In this document: piece by piece, positions 1 through 7,777 of the stretch
How positions within the stretch are numbered: the stretch's first letter is position 1
Layout of the letters: every line of letters begins with the position of its first letter
Assembly: GCA_016714975.1 (NCBI GenBank)
Contig: JADKBR010000011.1
Span: 62,001-126,000, forward strand
Direction: 5' to 3'
DNA length: 64,000 nucleotides
Source: Candidatus Dechloromonas phosphorivorans
Lineage (GTDB): Bacteria; Pseudomonadota; Gammaproteobacteria; Burkholderiales; Rhodocyclaceae
Notes under the pieces: model-generated
Told to the model about the DNA's origin: nothing
The model's input: the letters and a program-made list of their open reading frames with translations, nothing else
The model's database searches: none
Program-made: the position numbers and the translations under genes

Positions 1-1
1 G

Positions 2-115
2 GCGCTGTTTGCGACAACCAAGAAATTCCTCGACGATCTCGGGCTGCGCAGCGTCAGCGAACTGCCGCCACTCGAACAGATCGGCCAGGCACTGGAGTTG
101 AATCATGAAAACTAA
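2..115 (+). CDS. scpB: Segregation and condensation protein B, C-terminal end (partial)
   Basis: Only the last 37 codons are inside the window; the gene begins upstream. The visible tail (ending LELNHEN) contains FLDDLGL and ELPPLEQIG, a pattern typical of the ScpB C-terminus, where a winged-helix domain is followed by a variable tail. ScpB works with ScpA and SMC in chromosome condensation. The stop codon overlaps the start of rluB by 11 bp, the usual scpB-rluB pairing in betaproteobacteria. The identification rests on a short tail plus context. Confidence 0.7.
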   Translation, partial: ALFATTKKFLDDLGLRSVSELPPLEQIGQALELNHEN

Positions 116-1172
116 GCGCACGCCTTTCCGTCAATCGAAGGCAGCAGATTCTGAAATCCGGCCGGAAAAGGCAGTCGACCGCGCCCGTTCGCCAAGGGAT
201 GGCGGTACTGCCAGATTGGGGAACTTGGAGAAAGTGCCGGTGCGGAGCGGCAATGAAACCCCAAGGGGGCGTGCCCCGCAACGCACGGCCCCTGGTGCAG
301 AGGTTGGACCAAGAACGGTTGCTCCGGGCCGTCGTCCAGCACCCAATACGGGGGGGCGCGCGAATCGTGGCAGCGTCGCCCGCGACGGGCGGCCGCTCGC
401 CGAAGCCAGGCCTGAGCGCCTGCAGAAGGTTCTCGCCCAGGCGGGCGTTGGTTCGCGGCGTGAAATGGAAGAATGGATAGCCGCCGGCCGGATCACGGTC
501 AATGGCGTGACCGCGCAGATTGGCCAGAGCGTAGTGCCGACCGACAAGGTCAAGATCGGCGGCCGGCTAGTCAACGTGCGCGTTGCCTCGACCCGGACGC
601 CGCGTGTGGTCCTCTATCACAAACCCGAGGGGGAGATCGTCTCGCGCGATGATCCGGCGGGCCGGCCCTCGGTGTTCGCCGCGCTGCCGCGCATCCGCAG
701 CGGCCGCTGGATTGCCGTCGGGAGGCTCGACTTCAATACTTCCGGTCTTCTTCTGTTCACCACCGCCGGCGAACTCGCCAACAAGCTGATGCATCCGAGC
801 TCGGGGTTGATCCGCGAATATGCGGTCCGCGTTCTCGGCGGGCTGACGCCGGAGTCGCAGCAGTCGTTGCTCGACGGTATTGAACTCGAGGATGGCCCGG
901 CCAGCTTTGCCAGTCTTGAGGAAGGCGGCGGCGAGGGAGCCAACCGCTGGTATCGCGTGACCCTGTCCGAGGGGCGCAACCGCGAGGTGCGTCGCATGTT
1001 CGAAGCGGTCGGCTGCACGGTGAGCCGTCTGATCCGTGTCCGTTACGGCCCGTTCACTCTGCCGCCGCAGTTGAAGCGGGGGCGTGCGCGTGAACTGGAA
1101 GAGAGCGAAGTCAAGGCCTTCCTGCGCGAGCTGGAAAAATCGATTGCGCCGCCGCCCCGTGAGAGTGCATAA
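105..1172 (+). CDS. rluB: 23S rRNA pseudouridine(2605) synthase RluB
   Basis: The 355-residue protein converts a uridine of 23S rRNA to pseudouridine. After a basic, low-complexity N-terminal extension of about 100 residues there is an S4 RNA-binding domain (RLQKVLAQAGVGSRREME, roughly residues 105-150), then the RsuA/RluB catalytic domain with GRLDFNTSGLLL; the catalytic Asp lies near residue 209. The C-terminal EGRNREVRRMFE motif is characteristic of the RsuA/RluB/E/F family. The N-terminal extension rich in Arg, Pro and Gly is longer than in E. coli and probably disordered. The start overlaps scpB. RluB is preferred over RsuA/RluE/RluF because of the scpB neighbour and extended tails. Confidence 0.9.
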   Translation: MKTKRTPFRQSKAADSEIRPEKAVDRARSPRDGGTARLGNLEKVPVRSGNETPRGRAPQRTAPGAEVGPRTVAPGRRPAPNTGGRANRGSVARDGRPLAEARPERLQKVLAQAGVGSRREMEEWIAAGRITVNGVTAQIGQSVVPTDKVKIGGRLVNVRVASTRTPRVVLYHKPEGEIVSRDDPAGRPSVFAALPRIRSGRWIAVGRLDFNTSGLLLFTTAGELANKLMHPSSGLIREYAVRVLGGLTPESQQSLLDGIELEDGPASFASLEEGGGEGANRWYRVTLSEGRNREVRRMFEAVGCTVSRLIRVRYGPFTLPPQLKRGRARELEESEVKAFLRELEKSIAPPPRESA

Positions 1173-1266
1173 AGTACGCCAGATTCATTTACGGGGAGGG
1201 GCAAAGTCGTTATAATTCACGAGTTTGTTCCTCTCGTCTTTTCTGGCGAGGCATCTTTTTCGTGAG

Positions 1267-1292
1267 ATGGGCGTTTCGCCCATTTTTTATTT
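1267..1292 (+). terminator. Terminator-like hairpin in the rimP leader
   Basis: A perfect 7-bp stem (ATGGGCG, 1267-1273; CGCCCAT, 1277-1283) with a TTT loop is followed by a run of T residues to 1292. It has the form of an intrinsic terminator but ends only a few bases before the rimP start. It may end transcription from rluB, or act as an attenuator or premature terminator for the rimP-nusA-infB operon. NusA itself modulates such hairpins, so autoregulation is possible; this is inference. Confidence 0.65.
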
Positions 1293-1298
1293 GTGGCT

Positions 1299-1739
1299 AT
1301 GGATTTAATCGCGCTGCTTGAGACGACCGTGGTTGGTTTGGGGTATGAACTCGTCGACATCGAGATGTCACCGCGTGGCCGGACGATTCGCGTGTTCATA
1401 GACCTGCCGGGCAAGGAGAGCGGGGTCGACGTCGACGACTGCGCGCGCGTGTCCAATCAGCTTTCGCGGGTTCTCGAGGTCGAGAACGTCGATTACGACC
1501 GCCTCGAAGTCTCCTCGCCCGGCCTTGATCGCGTGGTCAAGAAGCCTGAGGATTTCGCGCGATTCGCCGGGCAGGGCATCCAGATCAAGCTGCGCATCCC
1601 CCAGGGTGGTCGCCGCAACTTCCAGGGCGAACTTCTTCACTGCAAAGAGGGAAGGGTCGGTCTGCGCCTGGAAAAAGATGATGTGGAACTCGAATTGAAC
1701 AATATCGAGAGGGCACGTCTGGTGCCGCGATTCGACTGA
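1299..1739 (+). CDS. rimP: Ribosome maturation factor RimP
   Basis: A 146-residue protein for 30S subunit maturation. The N-terminal half carries LLETTVVGLGYELVDIE and the family signature VSSPGLDRVVKKPEDFARF, followed by the C-terminal SH3-like domain with GRVGLRLE. ATG 1299 is chosen; GTG 1293, two codons upstream, is also possible and would abut the leader hairpin. Neither start has a clear Shine-Dalgarno sequence. It is first in the rimP-nusA-infB operon, 21 bp before nusA. Confidence 0.95.
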   Translation: MDLIALLETTVVGLGYELVDIEMSPRGRTIRVFIDLPGKESGVDVDDCARVSNQLSRVLEVENVDYDRLEVSSPGLDRVVKKPEDFARFAGQGIQIKLRIPQGGRRNFQGELLHCKEGRVGLRLEKDDVELELNNIERARLVPRFD

Positions 1740-1760
1740 AGGACTAGGAGGTTTTAGCCC

Positions 1761-3233
1761 ATGAGCCGTGAAATACTGCTGCTGGTCGATGCTTTGGCCC
1801 GCGAGAAATACGTCAGCAAGGAAATTGTCTTTGGTGCTCTCGAACTGGCTCTCGCGTCGGCGACCAAGAAGCGCATCAACGACGAGGCCGATGTGCGGGT
1901 TTCCATCGACCGGGAGACCGGCAACTTCGAGTCTTTCCGTCGCTGGCAGGTCGTTCCCGACCACGAGTACGTCAACGAATTTCTTGAAATGCCGTTATCC
2001 GAGGCGCAGAAGGAAGATCAGGAAATTGAGCCGGGCGACACCCTTGAGGAGCCCCTGGAGCCGATTGACTTCGGTCGTATCGGCGCCCAGGCGGCCAAGC
2101 AAGTCATTCTGCAGAAGATCCGCGATGCCGAGCGCGAGCAGATCCTGGCTGATTTCCTCGAGCGCGGCGAGCATATCGTTTATGGAACCATCAAGCGCAT
2201 GGAGCGTGGCAGCGCCATTGTCGAAGCCGGCAAGATCGAAGCCCTGCTGCCGCGCGACCAGATGATTCCCAAGGAAAACTTGCGTATCGGCGACCGGGTC
2301 CGTGCCTACATGCTGCGCATCGACCGCAATGCGCGCGGACCACAGATCATCCTGTCGCGCACGTCGCCGGAGTTCGTCATCAAGTTGTTCGACCTCGAAG
2401 TGCCTGAGATATCCGATGGCCTGATGGAATTGAAGGCTTGTGCGCGCGACCCGGGCATGCGCGCCAAGATCGCTGTCAAGTCCAACGACCCGCGCGTTGA
2501 CCCGATTGGCACCTGCGTCGGCCTGCGCGGTTCGCGCGTCACCGCAGTGCGCAACGAAATCGGCGGCGAGAACATCGACATTGTGCTGTGGTCGGCTGAT
2601 CCCGCCCAGTTTGTCATCGGCGCGCTGTCGCCGGCGGAAGTTTCCTCGATCGTCATCGATGAAGAAAAACATGCCATGGACGTCGTCGTCGATGAGGACA
2701 ACCTCGCCATTGCCATCGGCCGCAATGGCCAGAACGTCCGCCTGGCCTCGGAGCTGACCGGCTGGACCATCAACCTGATGACGCAGGATGAGTCGGCCAA
2801 GCGCTCGGAAGCGGAATATGCGGTGACCCGCGTCACTTTCATGGAAAAGCTCGACATCGACGAGGAACTTGCCGGTCTGTTGATCGACGAGGGCTTCTCG
2901 ACGCTGGAGGAGGTCGCCTACGTGCCGCTGGCCGAGATGCTCGAAATCGAAGGTCTGGATGAAGACATCGTCAATGAATTGCGCAACCGCGCGCGCAACA
3001 TTCTGCTGACCGAGGCCATCGTGAACGAGGAGCAGTTCGAAGGCGTCGCCGACGATCTGCTGAGTCTGGATGGAATGACCAGGGAACTGGCTGCAAAACT
3101 GGCCGGCAAGGGCATCAAGAGCCGTGACGATCTTGCCGAACTGGCAGTGGATGAAGTCGTTGAAATGACCGGCATTGACGAACAGCGTGCCAAGGAAGTT
3201 ATTCTGAAGGCGCGTGCTCACTGGTTTGAGTGA
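1761..3233 (+). CDS. nusA: Transcription termination/antitermination protein NusA
   Basis: A 490-residue RNA polymerase-binding factor that affects pausing, termination and antitermination. Domain order is the N-terminal RNAP-binding domain (1-~125), S1 domain (~135-200, HIVYGTIKRMERGSAIVEAG), tandem KH domains (~200-345; IGRNGQNVRLASELTGW), and two C-terminal acidic helix-hairpin-helix repeats of the proteobacterial form (~365-490). Length matches E. coli NusA (495). A good ribosome site (AGGAGG, about 1746) precedes the ATG. It sits between rimP and infB, the conserved operon order. Confidence 0.97.
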   Translation: MSREILLLVDALAREKYVSKEIVFGALELALASATKKRINDEADVRVSIDRETGNFESFRRWQVVPDHEYVNEFLEMPLSEAQKEDQEIEPGDTLEEPLEPIDFGRIGAQAAKQVILQKIRDAEREQILADFLERGEHIVYGTIKRMERGSAIVEAGKIEALLPRDQMIPKENLRIGDRVRAYMLRIDRNARGPQIILSRTSPEFVIKLFDLEVPEISDGLMELKACARDPGMRAKIAVKSNDPRVDPIGTCVGLRGSRVTAVRNEIGGENIDIVLWSADPAQFVIGALSPAEVSSIVIDEEKHAMDVVVDEDNLAIAIGRNGQNVRLASELTGWTINLMTQDESAKRSEAEYAVTRVTFMEKLDIDEELAGLLIDEGFSTLEEVAYVPLAEMLEIEGLDEDIVNELRNRARNILLTEAIVNEEQFEGVADDLLSLDGMTRELAAKLAGKGIKSRDDLAELAVDEVVEMTGIDEQRAKEVILKARAHWFE

Positions 3234-3249
3234 GCGGGAGGGTAGCAAC

Positions 3250-5913
3250 ATGACTGCAACAACTGTTTCGCAATTTGCCTCAGAACTCAAGATGCCGGTG
3301 TCTGCCCTGCTCGCGCAGTTGAGCCAGGCCGGCCTCAGCAAGAATGACAGCGCCGACGCGTTGACCGATCAGGACAAGGCAAAGCTGCTCGATTACCTGC
3401 GCCGCGCGCATGGCGACGACTCGAAGACCAAGATTACACTGACCCGCAAGCAGACTTCGGAGATCAAGGCGACCGATTCGCATGGCCGCGCCCGGACGGT
3501 GCAAGTCGAGACGCGCAAAAAGCGTGTCCTGATCAAGCGCGAGGTCGGTGATCAGGTCCCGGAAGCGGTTGGCTTGCCGGTGGCCGAGCCAATGGCCGAG
3601 CCGGTGGCAGAAGAGGCAGTCGTAGAGCCGGTGGTCGAGATCCCGTCGGCCCTGGTGACTGCGGCTGATGTCGACGTCAAAGGGGACTCCCAGAAAGAGC
3701 CGGCGGCCGCACGGCCTTCGGTGATCGGCAAGGATGAGTTGAACTCCCGCGCGGAACAGGATCGCCGCTTCCGCCAGTTGCGCGAGATTCAGGAACAGGA
3801 GTTGAAAGCAAAGCAGGCCCGTGCCGGTGATTTGGTCCGTCTGCGCCAGCAGGCGGAGGCTGCAGGAGAGGCCGCCAGGCTCGCCGGGCAGGCGACGCAA
3901 CAGGCTGCTGCTCAGGCCAAGACGCAGGAAGCTGCGCCGGAAAAGGGAACGCTGCACAAGAAACCCGAGGCGCCCGGCAAGGATGCCAAGAAGGGCGGCA
4001 ACGGTCGCGCCGATGACAACCGGAAGAAGCCGGGAATCAAGACGCGCTCGGCTGATCCAGGCAGTTCCTGGAAGAGCGGCCGCCGTGGACAGCGGAAGCA
4101 TGGCCACGATGCAGACGATGGGCAGGGCAGCTTCCAGGCACCGACTGAAATTATCGTCCGCGAGATCCATGTACCGGAAACCATTTCGGTTTCCGATCTG
4201 GCGCACAAGATGTCAGTCAAGGCCATTGAAATCATCAAGGTCATGATGAAAATGGGTTCGATGGTCACTATCAACCAGGTGCTGGATCAGGAAACGGCCA
4301 TGATCGTGGTCGAGGAGATCGGCCACAAGGCGTTGGCCGCCAAACTGGATGATCCGGATGCCTTCATCGAAGTAGCTGCCGCATACCAGGATGTGCCGCT
4401 GGAGCCGCGCGCGCCGGTGGTCACCGTCATGGGCCACGTCGACCACGGCAAGACCTCGCTGCTGGACCATATTCGCCGCGCCAAGGTGGCGGCTGGCGAA
4501 GCCGGCGGCATTACCCAGCACATCGGCGCCTACCACGTCCAAACCGATCGTGGCATGGTGACCTTCCTCGATACGCCGGGTCACGAGGCATTTACTGCCA
4601 TGCGTGCGCGCGGCGCCAAGGCGACCGACCTTGTCATTCTGGTTGTCGCTGCCGACGATGGCGTGATGCCGCAGACCAGGGAAGCGATTCACCACGCCAA
4701 GGCGGCGGGTGTCCCGCTGGTCGTTGCGGTCAACAAGATGGACAAGCCCGATGCCAATCTGGACCGTGTCAAGCAGGAACTCGTGACTGAAGGCGTCATT
4801 CCCGAGGAATACGGCGGCGATTCGCCATTTGTGCCGGTCTCTGCCAAAAAGGGCACCGGTATCGACGAATTGCTCGAACAGGTACTGCTGCAGGCGGAGG
4901 TTCTGGAACTCAGGGCACAGCGGGATGCACCGGCCAAGGGCCTGATCATCGAAGCGCGTCTTGACAAGGGCCGTGGCGCTGTGGCGACCATGCTGGTCCT
5001 GTCGGGCACCCTCAAGCGCGGCGACGTCGTGCTTGCCGGTCAGGTTTCCGGGCGCGTGCGTGCCATGCTGGACGAGAACGGCAACTCGATCAACGAGGCC
5101 GGACCCTCGATTCCGGTTGAGATTCTCGGGCTCTCGGACGTTCCGGCGGCCGGCGAGGAAGCCATTGTTCTGGCCGATGAAAAGAAGGCCCGCGAAATCG
5201 CGCTCTTCCGTCAGGGCAAGTTCCGCGACGTCAAGCTGGCCAAGCAACAGGCGGCCAAGCTGGAAAACATGTTCCAGCAGATGGAAGAGGGCCAGGTCAA
5301 GACCCTGCCGCTCATCGTCAAGGCCGACGTGCAGGGCTCGCAGGAAGCACTGGTGCAGACCCTCGCCAAACTGTCGAACGAGGAAGTTCGCGTGCAGGTC
5401 ATTCATGGCGCCGTCGGCGGGATCAGCGAATCCGATGTCAATCTGGCGCAGGCTTCCGGTGCGGTCATCATTGGCTTCAACACGCGCGCCGACGCCAATT
5501 CGCGCAAGCTGGCCGAAACCTTCGGCGTCGATATCCGGTACTACAACGTGATTTACGACGCGGTCGACGAAGTCAAGGCCGCACTTTCCGGCATGCTGTC
5601 GCCGGAAAAGCGCGAACAGATTATCGGCCAGGTCGAGATTCGCCAGGTTTTCCATGTCTCCAAGGTCGGTGCGATTGCCGGTTGCTACGTCCTGGAAGGC
5701 GTCGTCAGGCGTACTTCGCGAGTCCGTCTGCTGCGCAAACACGTGGTGCTGTGGGATGGCGAGCTCGACTCGCTCAAGCGCTTCAAGGACGATGTCAAGG
5801 AAGTGCGCAGCAACTTCGAATGCGGCCTGTCGCTCAAGAACAATAACGACATCCAGGAAGGCGACCAGCTTGAAGTTTACGAAATTCAGGAAGTGGCGCG
5901 CTCACTGAAATGA
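3250..5913 (+). CDS. infB: Translation initiation factor IF-2
   Basis: An 887-residue GTPase that delivers initiator tRNA to the ribosome. The N-terminal IF2_N segment is followed by a long charged, Ala/Gln-rich linker, a second IF2_N region around residues 300-360, and the G domain with GHVDHGKT (~395-402), DTPGHEAF and NKMD, then domains II-IV ending in the conserved EGDQLEVYEI. ATG 3250 is chosen because it follows GGGAGGG at 3236-3242; an upstream in-frame codon overlaps nusA and lacks a ribosome site. The stop overlaps the rbfA start (ATGA), showing translational coupling. Confidence 0.97.
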   Translation: MTATTVSQFASELKMPVSALLAQLSQAGLSKNDSADALTDQDKAKLLDYLRRAHGDDSKTKITLTRKQTSEIKATDSHGRARTVQVETRKKRVLIKREVGDQVPEAVGLPVAEPMAEPVAEEAVVEPVVEIPSALVTAADVDVKGDSQKEPAAARPSVIGKDELNSRAEQDRRFRQLREIQEQELKAKQARAGDLVRLRQQAEAAGEAARLAGQATQQAAAQAKTQEAAPEKGTLHKKPEAPGKDAKKGGNGRADDNRKKPGIKTRSADPGSSWKSGRRGQRKHGHDADDGQGSFQAPTEIIVREIHVPETISVSDLAHKMSVKAIEIIKVMMKMGSMVTINQVLDQETAMIVVEEIGHKALAAKLDDPDAFIEVAAAYQDVPLEPRAPVVTVMGHVDHGKTSLLDHIRRAKVAAGEAGGITQHIGAYHVQTDRGMVTFLDTPGHEAFTAMRARGAKATDLVILVVAADDGVMPQTREAIHHAKAAGVPLVVAVNKMDKPDANLDRVKQELVTEGVIPEEYGGDSPFVPVSAKKGTGIDELLEQVLLQAEVLELRAQRDAPAKGLIIEARLDKGRGAVATMLVLSGTLKRGDVVLAGQVSGRVRAMLDENGNSINEAGPSIPVEILGLSDVPAAGEEAIVLADEKKAREIALFRQGKFRDVKLAKQQAAKLENMFQQMEEGQVKTLPLIVKADVQGSQEALVQTLAKLSNEEVRVQVIHGAVGGISESDVNLAQASGAVIIGFNTRADANSRKLAETFGVDIRYYNVIYDAVDEVKAALSGMLSPEKREQIIGQVEIRQVFHVSKVGAIAGCYVLEGVVRRTSRVRLLRKHVVLWDGELDSLKRFKDDVKEVRSNFECGLSLKNNNDIQEGDQLEVYEIQEVARSLK

Positions 5914-6281
5914 AGAAGGCGGGTTTTCAGCGCAGCGATCGGGTCGCGGAGCAGGTGCGCCGCGACCTCGCCGATCTGATCCGCAGCCAGCTGAAGGATC
6001 CGCGGGTTGGCATGATCAGCCTGACGGCGGTCGAACTGACGCCGGATTACGCCCACGCCAAGATTTTTTTCACGACGCTCAATGACGAGCATCTGGAGGA
6101 GATCGAACACGGCCTCAAGCGCGCGTCGGGCTTTCTGCGCCGGGAACTCGGTCGGCGGATTCACATTCACACGCTGCCCGAACTGCATTTTGTCTACGAC
6201 ACTTCCGTGGCGCACGGTGTCAGCCTTTCGCACCTGATCGATCAGGCCAACGCGCTGAGTGACCAAACGCCCGAATCATAG
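5910..6281 (+). CDS. rbfA: Ribosome-binding factor A
   Basis: A 123-residue single-KH-domain protein that binds the 30S subunit and helps late 16S rRNA processing and cold adaptation. It has the family features ADLIRSQLKDPRVG near the N-terminus and LPELHFVYDTS near residues 90-100. Length is typical (about 120-133). It overlaps infB by 4 bp and its 3' end overlaps the truB start by 23 bp, so the three genes are likely co-translated. Confidence 0.96.
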   Translation: MKKAGFQRSDRVAEQVRRDLADLIRSQLKDPRVGMISLTAVELTPDYAHAKIFFTTLNDEHLEEIEHGLKRASGFLRRELGRRIHIHTLPELHFVYDTSVAHGVSLSHLIDQANALSDQTPES

Positions 6282-7188
6282 GGATCCCGTGCAAGTCAGG
6301 AAGGCCTGGAAACAGGTCGATGGTGTTCTGCTGCTCGACAAGCCGCTGGGACTGACCTCCAATGATGCCCTGCAGAAGGCGCGCCGGCTGTTTTCGGCGG
6401 CCAAGGGCGGGCATACCGGAACATTGGATCCCCTGGCCACCGGCCTGCTGCCCCTTTGTTTCGGCGAGGCGACCAAGTTTTCCGCCGATCTGCTCGATGC
6501 CGACAAGACCTACGAGGCTGTGATCAAGCTGGGTGTCACCACCGATTCCGGCGATGCCGAAGGCGCGGTGATCGCGACTGCTCCGGTCGACGTCTCTGAA
6601 AGCGATATTCTCAAGGTGTTGCCGCAATTTACCGGCGCCATCCGGCAGATTCCACCGATGCATTCCGCGCTCAAGCGCAATGGCCGCCCACTTTACGAAC
6701 TGGCGCGTCAGGGTATCGAAGTCGAGCGGGAACCCCGGTCAGTCACCATCCATGCCATCGACTGCCTGAATTTTGTCGATGACAGCCTGACTTTGCGGGT
6801 CGCCTGCAGCAAGGGCACCTATATCCGCGTGCTGGCTGCCGACATTGGCCGGCTGCTTGGCTGCGGCGCCCACCTGGCGGCCTTGCGCCGGACCGTCGTC
6901 GGCGATCTTGACCTGCGCTCGGCCGTGACCCTGGCGCAACTTGAGGTGCTCGACGAAGCGGAGCGGGCAGGGTGCCTGCAAGCGGTTGATGCCTTGCTGC
7001 ACAGCTTGCCGCGGGTCACGCTCGACGGTGAGGCGGCGCAGCGCTTCCGCCATGGCAATCCGGTCGATCTGGAATCCGGCCTTGCGGACAAGATCCGGGT
7101 CTATGCCGATGGGCGCCTCATCGGCGTTGGCGAACCGGGGTCCGATGGGCGTTTGTGGCCGAAGCGGCTGGTGCAATTGGCGGACTAA
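6259..7188 (+). CDS. truB: tRNA pseudouridine(55) synthase TruB
   Basis: A 309-residue enzyme that makes pseudouridine-55 in the T-loop of tRNAs. The N-terminal catalytic domain has the motif GGHTGTLDPLATGLLP with the catalytic Asp, and the KGTYIRVLAADIG motif follows near residue 185; the C-terminal 60 residues form a PUA-like domain. The start is GTG 6259 inside rbfA; GTG 6289, just after the rbfA stop, is an alternative. Neither has a strong ribosome site, consistent with coupling to rbfA. Confidence 0.95.
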   Translation: MTKRPNHRDPVQVRKAWKQVDGVLLLDKPLGLTSNDALQKARRLFSAAKGGHTGTLDPLATGLLPLCFGEATKFSADLLDADKTYEAVIKLGVTTDSGDAEGAVIATAPVDVSESDILKVLPQFTGAIRQIPPMHSALKRNGRPLYELARQGIEVEREPRSVTIHAIDCLNFVDDSLTLRVACSKGTYIRVLAADIGRLLGCGAHLAALRRTVVGDLDLRSAVTLAQLEVLDEAERAGCLQAVDALLHSLPRVTLDGEAAQRFRHGNPVDLESGLADKIRVYADGRLIGVGEPGSDGRLWPKRLVQLAD

Positions 7189-7201
7189 GCTGGTACAATC
7201 C
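7176..7201 (+). promoter_or_regulatory. Candidate sigma-70 promoter before rpsO
   Basis: A TACAAT -10-like element just after the truB stop lies 17 bases from a weak -35-like hexamer (GTGCAA). It would give a separate transcript for rpsO-pnp, as known in other proteobacteria. Only the -10 is convincing. Confidence 0.35.
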
Positions 7202-7294
7202 ACAGCTTTCCGTTGCCAACGGGAAAAAATGTCCTAATTAGGCGCAGGCTCTATCAAACTGGGGCGGCGTCATCACCATGAAAGAGAGTTTGAA

Positions 7295-7564
7295 ATGGCA
7301 TTTACTACCGAAATCAAGGCAGCTGTGGTTGCCGATTACCAGCGCGCCTTGGGCGACACCGGTTCCCCGGAAGTCCAGGTTGCCCTGCTGACCGCACGCA
7401 TCAACGATCTGACCCCGCACTTCAAGGAGCACAAGAAGGATAACCACTCGCGCCGTGGACTCCTGCGCATGGTGAGCCAGCGTCGCAAGCTGCTGGATTA
7501 CCTGAAGGGCAAGAACGTCGATGCTTACCGTACCCTGATTGCCCGCCTCGGTCTGCGGAAATAA
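7295..7564 (+). CDS. rpsO: 30S ribosomal protein S15
   Basis: An 89-residue ribosomal protein that binds 16S rRNA helices 20-22 and forms bridge B4 with the large subunit. The family signature TGSPEVQVALLTARINDLTPH and LLRMVSQRRKLLDYLK are present and length matches E. coli. A GAGAG ribosome site precedes the ATG. It lies between truB and pnp as in most proteobacteria. S15 often represses its own translation through its leader; about 100 bp of leader are available here. Confidence 0.98.
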   Translation: MAFTTEIKAAVVADYQRALGDTGSPEVQVALLTARINDLTPHFKEHKKDNHSRRGLLRMVSQRRKLLDYLKGKNVDAYRTLIARLGLRK

Positions 7565-7694
7565 TTTATTCCGTTCCCGGCCCAACCGTGACTTTGTCGA
7601 CTTCGCCTTGTCGTGCATGCGCACTGCCTTTGGCTTGTCTTCGCGTCACGATTCACCCGGAAATGGAATAAGACGCAGACAGAAGCAGCGACAG

Positions 7695-7727
7695 AGCGGC
7701 CCGGAAATCTCCCGGCCGCTTTTTTCA
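7695..7727 (+). terminator. rpsO terminator in the rpsO-pnp intergenic region
   Basis: A GC-rich hairpin (AGCGGCC 7695-7701 pairing with GGCCGCT 7714-7720, extended by GG/CC inside) is followed by six T residues. It resembles the rpsO t1 terminator that partly separates rpsO from pnp in E. coli. Confidence 0.75.
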
Positions 7728-7777
7728 TTTGTTGTGGTGTTGCGCGTTGTTCATTGTGATGAGAGTGAAAGGAAAAT

